From Miscanthus floridulus (lineage: Eukaryota; Streptophyta; Magnoliopsida; Poales; Poaceae): 64,000 bases of DNA. The translations under genes and the position numbers were made by a program. Positions 33,939 to 43,680 of the stretch are shown here, piece after piece (positions within the stretch are counted from its first letter, which is position 1; each line of letters starts with the position of its first letter). Where the stretch lies: NCBI RefSeq assembly GCF_019320115.1, contig NC_089581.1:69358485-69422484 (forward strand). The letters are read 5' to 3'. The notes under the pieces were generated by a model. It was not told where the DNA came from, did not search any database, and saw only the letters and a program-made list of their open reading frames with translations.

Positions 33939-34277
33939 CTGCAACATATAACTAGGGTCAAACAGAATGAACTCAAAACAATGAGTCAATGCTATTTTTG
34001 AATGCAGCAGGTTACACCGTTAGAATCGATGGACTTCAATAATACCCCATCTCAACTGCTAGGACAGTAAGCGAAACAAGGGGAATACAGCAGGAAATCA
34101 GAACGCTACGTAGCGAGACAAACAACTGAAACTGGGCAGATGACACAGCCAATTTAGCTAAAGGGGTACATTGCAACCAAAGTGGCTTTACAAGGGTAGC
34201 CATATATGAAAAAACTTTCCATGTTAATGTTCACATCATAATTGGTTTAGCACTCTGTAATGGGAATGTATCTTTTT
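33939..34277. promoter_or_regulatory. PPR gene 5' leader intron / upstream region
   Basis: The splice acceptor at 33939-33941 implies a 5' UTR intron on the minus strand. The matching donor and first exon were not identified. No TATA box was convincing. Confidence 0.4.
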
Positions 34278-34483
34278 GGGCCAGTTTGGCTCCTGCTGCA
34301 CGTCGCTGTGCCGCAAGTCTGACCGCGCCACAAGTGTGGCGAAAAAAACAAAACCACACATTTGGCAAGAATCAGCATAGGAATACACAGTGAAGGGCGC
34401 AATGTAGGACTTTCAGCACACACGAGATGTGGCATGCCACAGTTTGGTCATGGCGTGCTGCGGCCATGAGCCAAACAGGTCCT
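34278..34483. mobile_element. MITE upstream of the PPR gene
   Basis: Terminal repeats are GGGCCAGTTTGGCTCCTG at the left and GGACCTGTTTGGCTCATG as reverse complement of the right. A ttt flank lies on both sides (34275-34277 and 34484-34486), 206 bp in total. The 3-bp flank and GGGCC…GTTTGG tips suggest a Tourist/Harbinger-like MITE, but the assignment is tentative. Confidence 0.65.
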
Positions 34484-34762
34484 TTGGGTGAAACTAAACT
34501 GCTGCTACACCTCGGGTAGACTGATAATGCCCCTGAAGAAGAAAAGCCTAAATGAAACAAGGACGGGTAGGACAGTTCATCTTCTTCATGCTGCACTTTT
34601 AGGCCTTGTTTGTTGTAGCTGCAGATTGTAAAAATTAGCTTCTACATTGCTGATAGTTAAAAGCTAGCTTGTAATAAGTTGGACTGTAACTTGTAAGAGG
34701 GTTTGATTGCTGTTTTGTTGTGCAACTGTCTATAATAACCCCAGCTGTTCTGAGTTTATATT

Positions 34763-35014
34763 AGTTGGAATCCTAGGCCAGGATAGTAACGCGAAGAGAG
34801 GCAGAGGAAGACCGAAGTTGACTTGGGTAGAGGCAATAAAAGGAGACTTGAAAGGATGGAATATACCCAAAGACTTAGCCTTAGATAGGAGTGCTTGGAA
34901 GACAACTATTCACGTGCCTGAACCTTGATTGCTTCTGCTGGGTTTCAACTCTAGCCTACCCCAACTTGTTTGGGACTTAAAGGCTTTGTTGTTGTTGTTG
35001 TTGTTGTTGTTGTA
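34763..35014 (+). mobile_element. RTE-type LINE 3' end, 5'-truncated
   Basis: The frame carries the C-terminal tail of a plant non-LTR reverse transcriptase: KRGRGRPKLTWVEAIKGDLK, then DLALDRSAWKTTIHVPEP and stop at 34928. A short 3' UTR with accccaacttgtttgggact and a (TTG)n tail at 34984-35014 follow. Truncated 5' ends and TTG tails are typical of grass RTE elements. Confidence 0.8.
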
Positions 35015-35332
35015 TCCTTTTGTATCATTGTTTTCCATATTTTCTCAGACTCCCACATGTTTGAATTACGATTTTTTTTTCCAATTGAAATATCAAATGG
35101 TATGCCATTCCCACAATAGTACCTTTGTCCTTACAAATGGCCTCTCATGAAAACTACTGTCTCAAAGGCATAGCAAAAAAAGCTCATATTGTTTGAGCAC
35201 ATCCTGTTGACTACATGCAATCTTAAATATAATCTCATCCCCATATCCCACTACTTTCACTTGAACTCATCTACAAACAAATTTACAAAAAGTTACAGGT
35301 AAAAGTAGATAATAGCTTGTTTTATGAAACAA
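35015..35332. other. Gene-free stretch
   Basis: AT-rich DNA between the LINE tail and the Copia target duplication; nothing recognisable. Confidence 0.5.
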
Positions 35333-35337
35333 CTATT

Positions 35338-35574
35338 TGTTGGAGGTAACACAGACTTGATCAGCCTGAAAAACCACACACCCCAGGCCATCTCCTTGAT
35401 TATATATAGAGATAGACATTGCATTGATTACAAACAGCTCACTAGAGCATAGCTAATCAGATAGGTGCCTTGGCAGCCGTACACACCTCTTGGGCTGCCC
35501 AAGGTCTTTAATGACTGTAATTAACTAGCATAGTTATCTAGGAAGTGCTTAGGAAGCCGGGCTTATTAACTACA
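35338..35574 (-). repeat. Copia 3' LTR
   Basis: Tips in element orientation are TGTAGTTAAT…CCTCCAACA. A TATA-like tctatatataatc is present on the minus strand at about 35398-35410. Transcription from it would run towards the PPR gene 1.4 kb away. Confidence 0.9.
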
Positions 35575-35587
35575 TTTCTCCCCCTAA
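35575..35587 (-). promoter_or_regulatory. Copia polypurine tract
   Basis: The minus strand reads TTAGGGGGAGAAA immediately before the 3' LTR tip TGTAG. Confidence 0.85.
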
Positions 35588-35595
35588 GACCTGCT

Positions 35596-38500
35596 TCAAC
35601 TAATCTTGATCTCCTTGATCCCAATCCTGCTCCTCATCTCTTCCAGCTTGGTTTTGCCCAAGGCTTTAGTCAGTATATCAGCGAGCTGATCTGCAGTGGG
35701 AATGAACTCTGTCTTGATGCTACCTTCTTCCACACAATCTCTGATGAAATGATGCTTGATTCTAATATGCTTGCTCCTGTCATGGAAAACAGGATTCTTT
35801 GCCAAAGCCAGAGCAGACTTATTGTCTACTCTGAGTTCCACCACCTCAACTTTTCTTCCCAACAAATCTGCAAACAGTCTTGACAACCACAAAGCTTGGG
35901 TTGCAGCTGTTGTCATCGCCACATATTCAGCCTCACAGCTAGACAGAGCAACAACTCTCTGTTTGACAGACTGCCAGCTGACCAGGCTGGTTCCAAGGAA
36001 GAACAAACATCCAGTTGTGCTTTTGCTTGAATCAACATCTCCAGCCAAATCTGAATCACTGTAACCCACAAACCTTGCTTTGCCTGTTGTTCTGGTGTAG
36101 CAGAGCCCATGATCTAGAGTACCAGCCAGGTATCTCAAGATCCTCTTCACATCCTGAAGATGTTCAGTTGTTGGCTTCTCCAGAAATCTGCTAACATACC
36201 CTACAGCGAAAGCCAAATATGGTCTTGTGTGCACTAGGTATCTCAAGCTGCCAACCAGTCTTCTGTACTGAGTTGGATTTACTTCCTTTGCTGTGCTTTC
36301 CTTGCTCAATTTCAACCTTTCTTCTATGGGTGTGGTGGCTGGATTACAACATGCCATACCACCAAGCTCAAGTATCTTCTTAGCATAATGGGTTTGCTTC
36401 AGAGTGATGCTCCCCTCTGATTGTCTCACCTCAACTCCCAGATAGAAAGACAGAAGACCCAAATCACTCATTTCAAAGGTTTGCTTCATCTTTGCCTTGA
36501 AAGCTTCAATCTTCTGCTGATTGACTCCTGTGATGATCAAATCATCAACATAGACTCCAATTACCAGTAGGGAGTCACCTGATCCCTTCCTGTACATAGC
36601 AGCTTCATACACATTCTGCTCAAAACCCATCTGCTTGAGAGTCAAGTCAAGCTTGGCATTCCATGCCCGAGGAGCCTGTCTTAGGCCATACAGAGCCTTG
36701 TGCAGCCAGTACACTTTCTTCTCCTCTCCTGGTACTACAAAACCTGAAGGCTGTGTAACATAAACCTCCTCCTGGAGTTCTCCATTCAAAAATGCAGACT
36801 TCACATCCATGTGATGTACTGCCCATCCCTCTTGTGCTGCTAGGGCAAGCAAAACACGCACTGATTCCATCCTTGCAACCGGTGCAAAAGCATCTTCATA
36901 ATCAACTCCTTCCTGCTGCACAAAACCACGGGCCACAAGTCTTGCCTTGTGCCTAATTACAGCTCCATGTTCATCCTTCTTCAGCTTAAACACCCATTTC
37001 AGTGAAATTGGACGGTGACCAGGACGGGGAGAAACAAGTTCCCAAGTCCCATTCCGCTCTACTGATCTCAGCTCCTCCTTCATCGCTGCTTGCCAATCTG
37101 GATCATCTTTGGCTTCTTCATAGCTTGTAGGCTCACCAGAATGGGTGAGATTCAGTTCTGCAAACAGCCGCTGCGCCGGCGGAGGGGTTGGCTGATCACC
37201 AATAATGTCATGAATCTTCCGATAGCGGAGTTCTTCATCGTCGTGGCAGGCATCCACCCTTTCATCATCATCCTCCAGGGGGGTCACATGCTCAACCTGA
37301 GGACTTGCTAGAGCTGGTGTAGGTGTTCTGGGCGACGCAGGCGCCTCTGCCTCCGCTGCGGGCTCCTCTGCTTCCGCTGCAGGCTCTCCTGCATTCACCG
37401 GAGAGAAACCAGGCGATGCAGGATGTGGCGGAGGAGATAGTGAAGGCGACGCTGAACTTCCTGTTTCAGGGAGTTCCTCCGCCCATGGGAATTCAACAGT
37501 AAACTCACTGCTCGCTGCTTCTGGTGTGCCTGCTGCCGGTGATGCCCAGTCCCAGCCGCGGCCTTCGTCGAACACCACATCGCGGCTGACACGCACGCGC
37601 TGGGACACTGGATCATAGATACGGTATGCCTTGGCCCCTTCCGCATAGCCGATAAACACGCCAGCCTCGCCGCGGTCATCGAGCTTGCGAAGCTGAGTAA
37701 GCCGCCGGGTATAAGCCACACAGCCAAAGACCTTGAGGTGGCCGACTGTTGGTGCCCGGCCGTGCCACGCCTCATAAGGAGTGGCATTCTTCAGCGCCTT
37801 CGTCGGGGATCGATTCAGAATGTGCACAGCCGTCATCACAGCCTCCCCCCAAAACCGAGAGGGCATCTGGCGTTGCTTGAGCAAAGCTCGTGCCATGGCC
37901 ACCACTGTTTGGTTCCTGCGCTCAACAACACCGTTCTGTTGCGGTGAATAAGGGGCACTGAAATGCCGTTTAATACCTTCATCAGCGCAGTATGCAGTAA
38001 ACTCCGCGACAGTGAATTCGCCGCCATTGTCGGTGCACAGGACCTTCAACTTGCGCCCGCTTTCCACCTCTGCTGCCACCTTGACCTTCTTAATTGCTTC
38101 TGCTGCTGCGTCCTTGGATGGCAGCAACACAGCCCACATAAAGCGGGTGGCGTCATCGACGAGCAGCAAGATATAACGGTTGCCCGCCGGTGTCGCTGGC
38201 GTGACCGGACCGCACAGGTCACCGTGCACCAGCTCAAGCTGACTCTGGGCACGGTATGCTGCTGCAGCCGGAAAAGAACGCCGCCTCTGCTTGGTGGTAA
38301 CGCAGGTGTCACACACCTGCTCAACATGGTCAACCACCGGCATCCCGCGCGCCATCTCCTCCTTGCTGAGTCGCCGGAGTGCGTCGAAGTGCAGATGGCC
38401 GAAACGCTCGTGCCACTGCCACGCCTCTTCATCCTTGCGTGCCGCGAGACAGAGAGGTTGTGCAGCCTCAAGATGCAGAATATACAACCTATTCTTCCCT

Positions 38501-39963
38501 CTGTGTACCTTGGCGAGCAGACGGCGGCTCTTGTCCCAAATGCGAAGCACGCCATCGTCAATCACAACCTTGGATCCTCCTTCATCAAGCTGTCCCAGAC
38601 TTAGGATAGAGTTCTTCAGCGCCGGAATGAAGTAGACGCCATGAAGAACCCTCTGCTCACCGGTCTTGGCTTGGAAAACAATAGACCCGACGCCCTTGAT
38701 TTCTACCTTCGACGCGTCCCCGAACCGGACCGTTCCTCGAACGCCAGTGTTCAGATCAGCAAAGAACTCTTGGCGCCCGGTCATGTGATGCGTCGCGCCG
38801 GAGTCCAGGTACCAGCCGCTGTCCACCTCTTCTTCGTCCACGCCGAGATAGGCGCGAGCACGTGGCTCGGAGAACTCGACGTGCTGCGCCGTGTAGCTGT
38901 GCGCCAGCGTGCTCTGTTCCAAGCTAATGAAGCCATGTGCCAGAAACAGAGCGCCATCTTCATCGCACTCGGCGTACTGGGCGCGCGCCTCATGCCTTCC
39001 TTGGTTCCCGCCACGCTGCCCAGCCTGATTTCCGCCGCCACGACCTCCACCACGATTGCCACCACCGCGGCCAGCACGGTTTCCACCTCCACCGCCGCGC
39101 TCTGCATCTTCACAGCGCGGCTGGGGACACTCACGTGCCCAGTGGCCCTCCTGGTTGCAGTTGAGGCAGGTGTTGGGGCCGACGCGGCCAGCAACATTGC
39201 CATCTCCTCGTCCGCCACCACGTCCACCGCCTCTGCCTCGTCCTCGTCCACCACCGCGGCTACGTCCACCGCCACCGCGCTGGTTCCTGAATCCAGAACC
39301 ACCGGCATCATCTCCCTTCTTCTCCTTCCTCCAGCGCACTCTCCACTGCTCCTCGGTGTACAGCAGCTTGCCGTTGATGGCCACCGGCTCGGTCAGCGCT
39401 TGTTCCTCGCGATTATCCACCGCCTTGAGCCTTCCAGTCATCTCCTCAAGAGTGAGCGCCTCAAAGTCGAGGAACTGCTCAATGGCGACAACAATCTGCG
39501 TGTACTTGGCTGGCACCGTGCGCAGAAACTTCTCCACCACACGCTCCTCAGTGATGTCCTTGTCACCATGAATGACAAGCTGCTGGTGCAGAGTTGACAG
39601 ACGCAGGGCGAAATCCTCCACTTGCTCGCCGGGGTTGACGCCGATGTTCTCCCAATCGCGGCGTAGGCGCTGCAGCGTTGCTCGACGGACCCGGTCCACG
39701 CCGATGCGAGTCGCAGCGATGGCGTCCCATGCCTCCTTCGCCGTAGCCTTGTCGAGGAGTGGGATGCCCATCTCCTTGGGCACGGCCCCGACAATCACCT
39801 CCAGTGCACGCCTGTCATCGCGAAACTGGACAGGGCCGCCCTCGATGGCGTCCCAGAGATCGCGCGCCTGCATCCTCAGCTTCATGGTCTGACTCCACTC
39901 GTAGTAGTTCGACTTGTCCAGCATCGGCCACGATGTGCTGCTACCGGAGTCGCGGTACACCAC
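35596..39963 (-). CDS. Copia gag-pol polyprotein, 1455 residues, uninterrupted
   Basis: Encodes all parts needed for Copia replication. Residues ~1-200 are a UBN2-type gag (SWPMLDKSNYYEW). An RGG-rich basic stretch surrounds a zinc knuckle CLNCNQEGHWAREC near 264. The protease active site is DSGATHHM near 386. A GAG-pre-integrase HHCC region lies near 515-560. The integrase core has GDLCGP, then CTDNGGEF near 644 and PQQNGVVERRN near 668. RT starts near 985 (LKWVFKLKKDEHG) with YVDDLIITG near 1139. RNase H carries SCEAEYV and VDNKSALALA near 1379. All catalytic motifs are present. An N-terminal extension may start at 40328 but is out of frame (see separate entry). The fused single frame is normal for Copia. 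Confidence 0.95.
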   Translation of the reverse strand: MVYRDSGSSTSWPMLDKSNYYEWSQTMKLRMQARDLWDAIEGGPVQFRDDRRALEVIVGAVPKEMGIPLLDKATAKEAWDAIAATRIGVDRVRRATLQRLRRDWENIGVNPGEQVEDFALRLSTLHQQLVIHGDKDITEERVVEKFLRTVPAKYTQIVVAIEQFLDFEALTLEEMTGRLKAVDNREEQALTEPVAINGKLLYTEEQWRVRWRKEKKGDDAGGSGFRNQRGGGGRSRGGGRGRGRGGGRGGGRGDGNVAGRVGPNTCLNCNQEGHWARECPQPRCEDAERGGGGGNRAGRGGGNRGGGRGGGNQAGQRGGNQGRHEARAQYAECDEDGALFLAHGFISLEQSTLAHSYTAQHVEFSEPRARAYLGVDEEEVDSGWYLDSGATHHMTGRQEFFADLNTGVRGTVRFGDASKVEIKGVGSIVFQAKTGEQRVLHGVYFIPALKNSILSLGQLDEGGSKVVIDDGVLRIWDKSRRLLAKVHRGKNRLYILHLEAAQPLCLAARKDEEAWQWHERFGHLHFDALRRLSKEEMARGMPVVDHVEQVCDTCVTTKQRRRSFPAAAAYRAQSQLELVHGDLCGPVTPATPAGNRYILLLVDDATRFMWAVLLPSKDAAAEAIKKVKVAAEVESGRKLKVLCTDNGGEFTVAEFTAYCADEGIKRHFSAPYSPQQNGVVERRNQTVVAMARALLKQRQMPSRFWGEAVMTAVHILNRSPTKALKNATPYEAWHGRAPTVGHLKVFGCVAYTRRLTQLRKLDDRGEAGVFIGYAEGAKAYRIYDPVSQRVRVSRDVVFDEGRGWDWASPAAGTPEAASSEFTVEFPWAEELPETGSSASPSLSPPPHPASPGFSPVNAGEPAAEAEEPAAEAEAPASPRTPTPALASPQVEHVTPLEDDDERVDACHDDEELRYRKIHDIIGDQPTPPPAQRLFAELNLTHSGEPTSYEEAKDDPDWQAAMKEELRSVERNGTWELVSPRPGHRPISLKWVFKLKKDEHGAVIRHKARLVARGFVQQEGVDYEDAFAPVARMESVRVLLALAAQEGWAVHHMDVKSAFLNGELQEEVYVTQPSGFVVPGEEKKVYWLHKALYGLRQAPRAWNAKLDLTLKQMGFEQNVYEAAMYRKGSGDSLLVIGVYVDDLIITGVNQQKIEAFKAKMKQTFEMSDLGLLSFYLGVEVRQSEGSITLKQTHYAKKILELGGMACCNPATTPIEERLKLSKESTAKEVNPTQYRRLVGSLRYLVHTRPYLAFAVGYVSRFLEKPTTEHLQDVKRILRYLAGTLDHGLCYTRTTGKARFVGYSDSDLAGDVDSSKSTTGCLFFLGTSLVSWQSVKQRVVALSSCEAEYVAMTTAATQALWLSRLFADLLGRKVEVVELRVDNKSALALAKNPVFHDRSKHIRIKHHFIRDCVEEGSIKTEFIPTADQLADILTKALGKTKLEEMRSRIGIKEIKIS

Positions 39964-40328
39964 TCTGCCGTGCGGTGATTCGTAGCGACCTCCGCCGCGG
40001 CCGCGCCTCCGGTCCCGCAGTGGTGACTGTGAGCGCCTCCTGTCTCGCGACGGAGTCCGCAGCCCCCGATTCCTGCTCTCCGCCTCCTCTTCCTCCTCCT
40101 CTGCATCCTCTTCTTCTCCCTTCTCAGCAGCAATTTCGGCCCGCAGCTCCTGCGCCGTCCTTGCTGCCGCCTCTGCAGCAGCCGCCGCCTGCTTTGCTGC
40201 CTGGACTGCCAGCGCTGCTGCTCCTCTGCAGCCTTCAAGCGCGCGGCACGGCCGGAGGAGTCGCCCAGCTCTCCATCGCCGGTTCCCTTGGCCTTGAGCC
40301 TGGCAGCGCGCTCAGCAGAGGTCGACAT
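39964..40328 (-). pseudogene. Out-of-frame N-terminal extension upstream of the Copia gag start
   Basis: An ATG at 40328 opens MSTSAERAARLKAKG in a different frame from gag. The gag frame itself is open upstream of 39963 back to a TGA near 40314 and encodes Ala/Glu/Arg-rich sequence (AAKQAAAAAEAAARTAQEL, then RDRRRSQSPLRDRRR) without an ATG. One indel near 40220-40240 would join the two. Either gag is native from 39963, or this copy lost an extension by a frameshift. Confidence 0.5.
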
Positions 40329-40380
40329 GGGGTGGAGAAGGTGAGGAGTTGGCCTCGTGGCTCTCTGGTGTCTAACCTAG

Positions 40381-40391
40381 CTCTGATACCA
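40381..40391 (-). promoter_or_regulatory. Copia primer binding site
   Basis: The minus strand reads TGGTATCAGAG two bases after the 5' LTR end, complementary to the initiator methionine tRNA 3' end. Confidence 0.9.
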
Positions 40392-40393
40392 AA

Positions 40394-40630
40394 TGTTGGA
40401 GGTAACACAGACTTGATCAGCCTGAAAAACCACACACCCCAGGTCGTCTCCTTGATTATATATAGAGATAGACATTGCATTGATTACAAACAGCTCACTA
40501 GAGCATAGCTAATCAGATAGGTGCCTTGGCAGCCGTACACACCTCTTGGGCTGCCCAAGGTCTTTAATGACTGTAATTAACTAGCATAGTTATCTAGGAA
40601 GTGCTTAGGAAGCATGGCTTATTAACTACA
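40394..40630 (-). repeat. Copia 5' LTR with promoter
   Basis: Same 237-bp sequence as 35338-35574 with 4 differences. The TATA-like tctatatataatc on the minus strand is at about 40454-40466. Confidence 0.9.
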
Positions 40631-40694
40631 CTATTATCAATGACGGTTGCAGGGTATTACAACAAAGTCTGATCTGACTCTTGAGCATAATTTT

Positions 40695-40864
40695 AAAGCA
40701 TGGTTTTTGAGGCGTTGCGGCGTCCTGTGGCGCTGGGGGTACGCCTGGACGCCTAGACACCTTCTAGGTGACGCCTAGGCGATGTGGCGTAACTAAAACC
40801 CTGTGGCATCCTGCGGCGCCTGGGGACGCCTCAACGCCTAGGCGACGTCAAAAACCATGTTTTG
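40695..40864. mobile_element. MITE with gcctaggcg-rich interior
   Basis: Inverted ends: aaagcatggtttttgaggcg at the left, and aaaacatggtttttgacgtc as reverse complement of the right end. The interior is internally palindromic, with repeated gacgcctaggcg-like units. Confidence 0.7.
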
Positions 40865-41184
40865 AAGACACTGAATCTTCTCTTATATCTTCGAAATGTT
40901 TGAACATGATTTTCAAATAGCTTTCTGATACTACTGCTTGTGCTGTGACAGTTGAGACACAGTCAGCTGCGGTGTCCCAGGGAAATATGATTTGCAATAA
41001 GAAAAAGGACAAAAGCAAGGTTCAGTATTGATAGTTAGGGATCTATTTCTTTTTCTTTTGTTCGGTTAACAATCATAGCAGGTTAAGAATTGCCAATTTA
41101 GCTGATGGGCAGAACATAAAATTGGAATGGGTGCTGCTCCTGATTGATCTTAACCAATGGTGCATCCAGAAGCGGACCGGGAAA

Positions 41185-41215
<31 letters not shown>

Positions 41216-41555
41216 CGTGGCTAATTCGAGCTTTTCTCAAAAGCAAAAGTGAGCACTTGGGGTCATGCGTACATGGCCGGTGCCTAACTCCATTTTGGCT
41301 ATAAGCGCAGCAGCAACTATGACTTTTTGATGTAGGATTCCTGCTGGTTTTCTTTCACATTTTTCAGAGAACAAAAGTATTGAGCTGAACTAGGTAGTCC
41401 GTGCATTGTAACTAGTAGCGGTGGATAGTATTGGTACCTATTGGTCAGCAATTCCTTCGTCTAAACATATGAATTGTTTGTCAAAGTATATGTCAGAAAC
41501 CATATCATCAATATACAAACGGCCACTTCTTTGTTACTGGGGATTGGGGCATTAC
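40865..41555. other. Gene-free stretch with a homopolymer run
   Basis: Contains a 31-base G run at 41185-41215 and otherwise no recognisable gene. Confidence 0.5.
41185..41215 (+). repeat. Poly-G tract of 31 bases
   Basis: An uninterrupted G run after gggaaa. It could form G-quadruplexes, and its true length is hard to sequence. Confidence 0.9.
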
Positions 41556-41806
41556 CTTGAACGCGTCCTCATCGTCTCCAATATATATCGGGAAGACATT
41601 ATTAATGTCAGCAAAACCTTGAGGAAACCATGGCAGGCAAATTATTTAGCACCTCATCAGCAGTGAGCAATTTCATGGCTCCAAAACCCAAATCCAAAAG
41701 GCAGGATTTGAAAGAGAAAAGATATGCACTCACCGAGAGACTCAAGCAAGAACTGAATGGCGTTGCCCTTGTCCCACTTGATGGAAGGCCAGATCTCCAA
41801 GAGTCG
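41556..41806 (-). pseudogene. Trehalose-6-phosphate phosphatase (TPP) gene fragment
   Basis: Two exons survive on the minus strand. 41806-41734 encodes RLLEIWPSIKWDKGNAIQFL followed by LESLG and a g|gtgagt donor. 41617-41556, after a tcctcaag acceptor, encodes FADINNVFPIYIGDDEDAFK and a gtaatg donor. The frame is kept across the 116-bp intron. TPP enzymes (HAD superfamily) remove phosphate from trehalose-6-phosphate and share IKWDKG and IGDDRTDEDAFK motifs. Here the second motif lacks RTD, an in-frame 9-base loss in a metal-binding loop. Neither upstream catalytic exons nor the last exon are present, and GC-rich unrelated DNA starts at 41807. This is a dead fragment, left by decay or carried by a transposon. 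Confidence 0.85.
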
Positions 41807-42986
41807 TCGGAGGAGGAGGGCGGCCGGGCGGGACCGCGGGGGCGACCTGGCCCTGGCGCCTGGCGGCCTGGGCACCAGCTGGCCGTGGCCGGCAGTAGGC
41901 GGGGCGGCGGGCGGCGGGCAGGACTGCAGGAGGCAGCGTGCCGGCTTGGGGAGGAAAGGAGAAGGGGCAGGCAGCGCCGGACGCCGGAAGCGGACGTGGC
42001 GACCGGGCGAGCGGGACTGCAGGACTGGCGCGGAAGCGGACGCGGAGTCGGGAGGGGGTGCGGCTGCCGGCTGGTGCGTTGTGGGCTGGTGGCTAGGTCT
42101 GGGAAGGGGTTACGAGTTGGGCTGTGGAGGGGAGTGTTGGGCTGGGTCTGAAGACCTCCTCCTAAATCTTTTGGCCCACGACCGGGGCTCCAGCCCTCCG
42201 CGCACACCACCACCACCCAGATCCACCCCTGACCTTATACATACAAACCTAATAATTGACTAGTACTATCAATTTTCAGAACCTAGTAATGGAATTGATT
42301 CTGCTCCTAAAAGACCAATGTCACTTAAAATGAAATCCATGAGGCAAATGAGAAAGAAACGTACATGGTTAGCCGGGATGTAGCTCGGGCGAGGCACTCC
42401 ACGCGCTTCGAGTGGGGCGGAGAGGTTCCTCCAGAGCAGTGGGATGGCGCGGGCAAGAGCTTTGGGAGGCGCGCGTCGTCAGCATAGGACCTTGTCGCCC
42501 ATCTGATTGGAAGAATGCGGGAGGGGAGGGGGGTGTCGGCAGGACGAGGCGCCGAGAGGAGGGCGAAGCGGCGTGGACTGACGGAGAGGGGTCGGTCGTC
42601 GGTCCGTGCGATGTTGGAAGCACAATTTGTACTAGCCCCCCAATTGGCGGCTTGGGGAATGTAGCTAGCACATGTCTGTTTGTTCAAAAGCCCCCTAAAC
42701 CTTTTCAAGTCCAGGGTTGGCCAAAACTTGAGGACCACAGTCCCTAAAAAAAGTACTATCGGGCTTTCTCACTCGGCCAACCATTTTATTTTCTTAGGGA
42801 CTAGAAAAATACACGTGCATTAGAGCATGTCTAGTAATTTCCAAAAAAAAAAATTAACTAAAACTTGATTTTAGGAGTCCAACAGTCCCTAAAATGAACT
42901 CTCAATCATTCTACGCTGATCCGTACTGCAAAACAAATGAGAAAACCACATGAAAAGATACGTGAGTCCACACGATCCTGTATCAA
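41807..42986. other. GC-rich and AT-rich intergenic DNA without a supported gene
   Basis: Two GC-rich islands (41810-42200 and 42360-42610) hold overlapping long frames on both strands, with no conserved domain and arginine/proline-rich products, the usual sign of chance frames. Part may be transposon sequence. Confidence 0.5.
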
Positions 42987-43189
42987 AATGACTAGTGCAC
43001 GGACGTCCGACGTGAGGACGCGTCCAGACCCGTGCCCATGCCGCATGCCCCGCCTTTTCCAAAAGAAAAAAGCCTGCCCCACCTATCCTGCATGCAAATG
43101 CTACCCGTTTCGTGCCTACTAATGCATGCCTCATGCCTGCTGATGCACATGCAGGTGGGGACCCCATCTGCATGCGCTCGGTTCCTACG

Positions 43190-43680
43190 CCTGCTAATGT
43201 TGCAACATGAAAGCACTTCTGTAACATACATCTGAAACAGGTAAAACATTTATAAACATACTTTACAACATATGTGTATAGCAACTATAACATCTAGATA
43301 AACACATTTGCAACATACGTCTGAAACAGATGAAATATTTTGAATAAATGTTTGCAACATATGTATAAAACATATGCAACATTAGAACATATGCAACGTC
43401 CAGATGAAACACTCGCAGCATAGGTCTGAAATAAGTGAAACATTTGGAACATACACTTGCAACATACATATATAGCCACTGCAACATATGCAATATCCAG
43501 ATAAAACACCTGCAACTTACGTTTAAAAAAGATAAAATATCTGAACATACACTTTGCAACATACGTGTATACCCATTGCAACATCTGCAACACCAGATCT
43601 ACTTTGCAACATTCAGATAAAACATATGCAACATACATCTGAAACACATGAAACATACGGTTGCAACATGTGCTCATCTA
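43190..43680. repeat. Degenerate gcaacat…ctgaaac repeat array
   Basis: Short units such as gcaacatacgtctgaaac and gcaacatatgcaacatc recur irregularly for about 490 bp and are followed by a GC-rich block (43700-43950) and a poly-T run near 43957. This composition occurs in the subterminal parts of some grass DNA transposons; I could not define element ends. Confidence 0.6.

Larger units (their letters stand above)
35338..40630 (-). mobile_element. Young, intact-looking Ty1/copia retrotransposon
   Basis: A 5.3 kb element with 237-bp LTRs (35338-35574 and 40394-40630) that differ at only 4 positions (98.3% identity). Perfect 5-bp target duplication ctatt at 35333-35337 and 40631-40635. In minus orientation it reads 5' LTR, PBS (40381-40391), gag-pol, PPT (35575-35587), 3' LTR. 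At the usual grass rate of 1.3e-8 per site per year the LTR divergence implies about 0.65 million years. No insertion or stop interrupts the 1455-codon frame, so it may still be mobile. Confidence 0.95.

Noticed and set aside
38641..39597. 318-codon plus-strand frame and its neighbours at 39056-40508
   Set aside because: Antisense shadows of the GC-rich Copia gag region, whose true frame is on the minus strand.
41608..42216. 202-codon minus-strand frame
   Set aside because: Only the part matching the TPP exon is meaningful; the rest is GC-rich chance frame and runs through the intron.
43190..43680. Possible CRISPR-like or satellite array
   Set aside because: Units vary in length and sequence and have no fixed spacer pattern; the DNA is a plant nuclear sequence.
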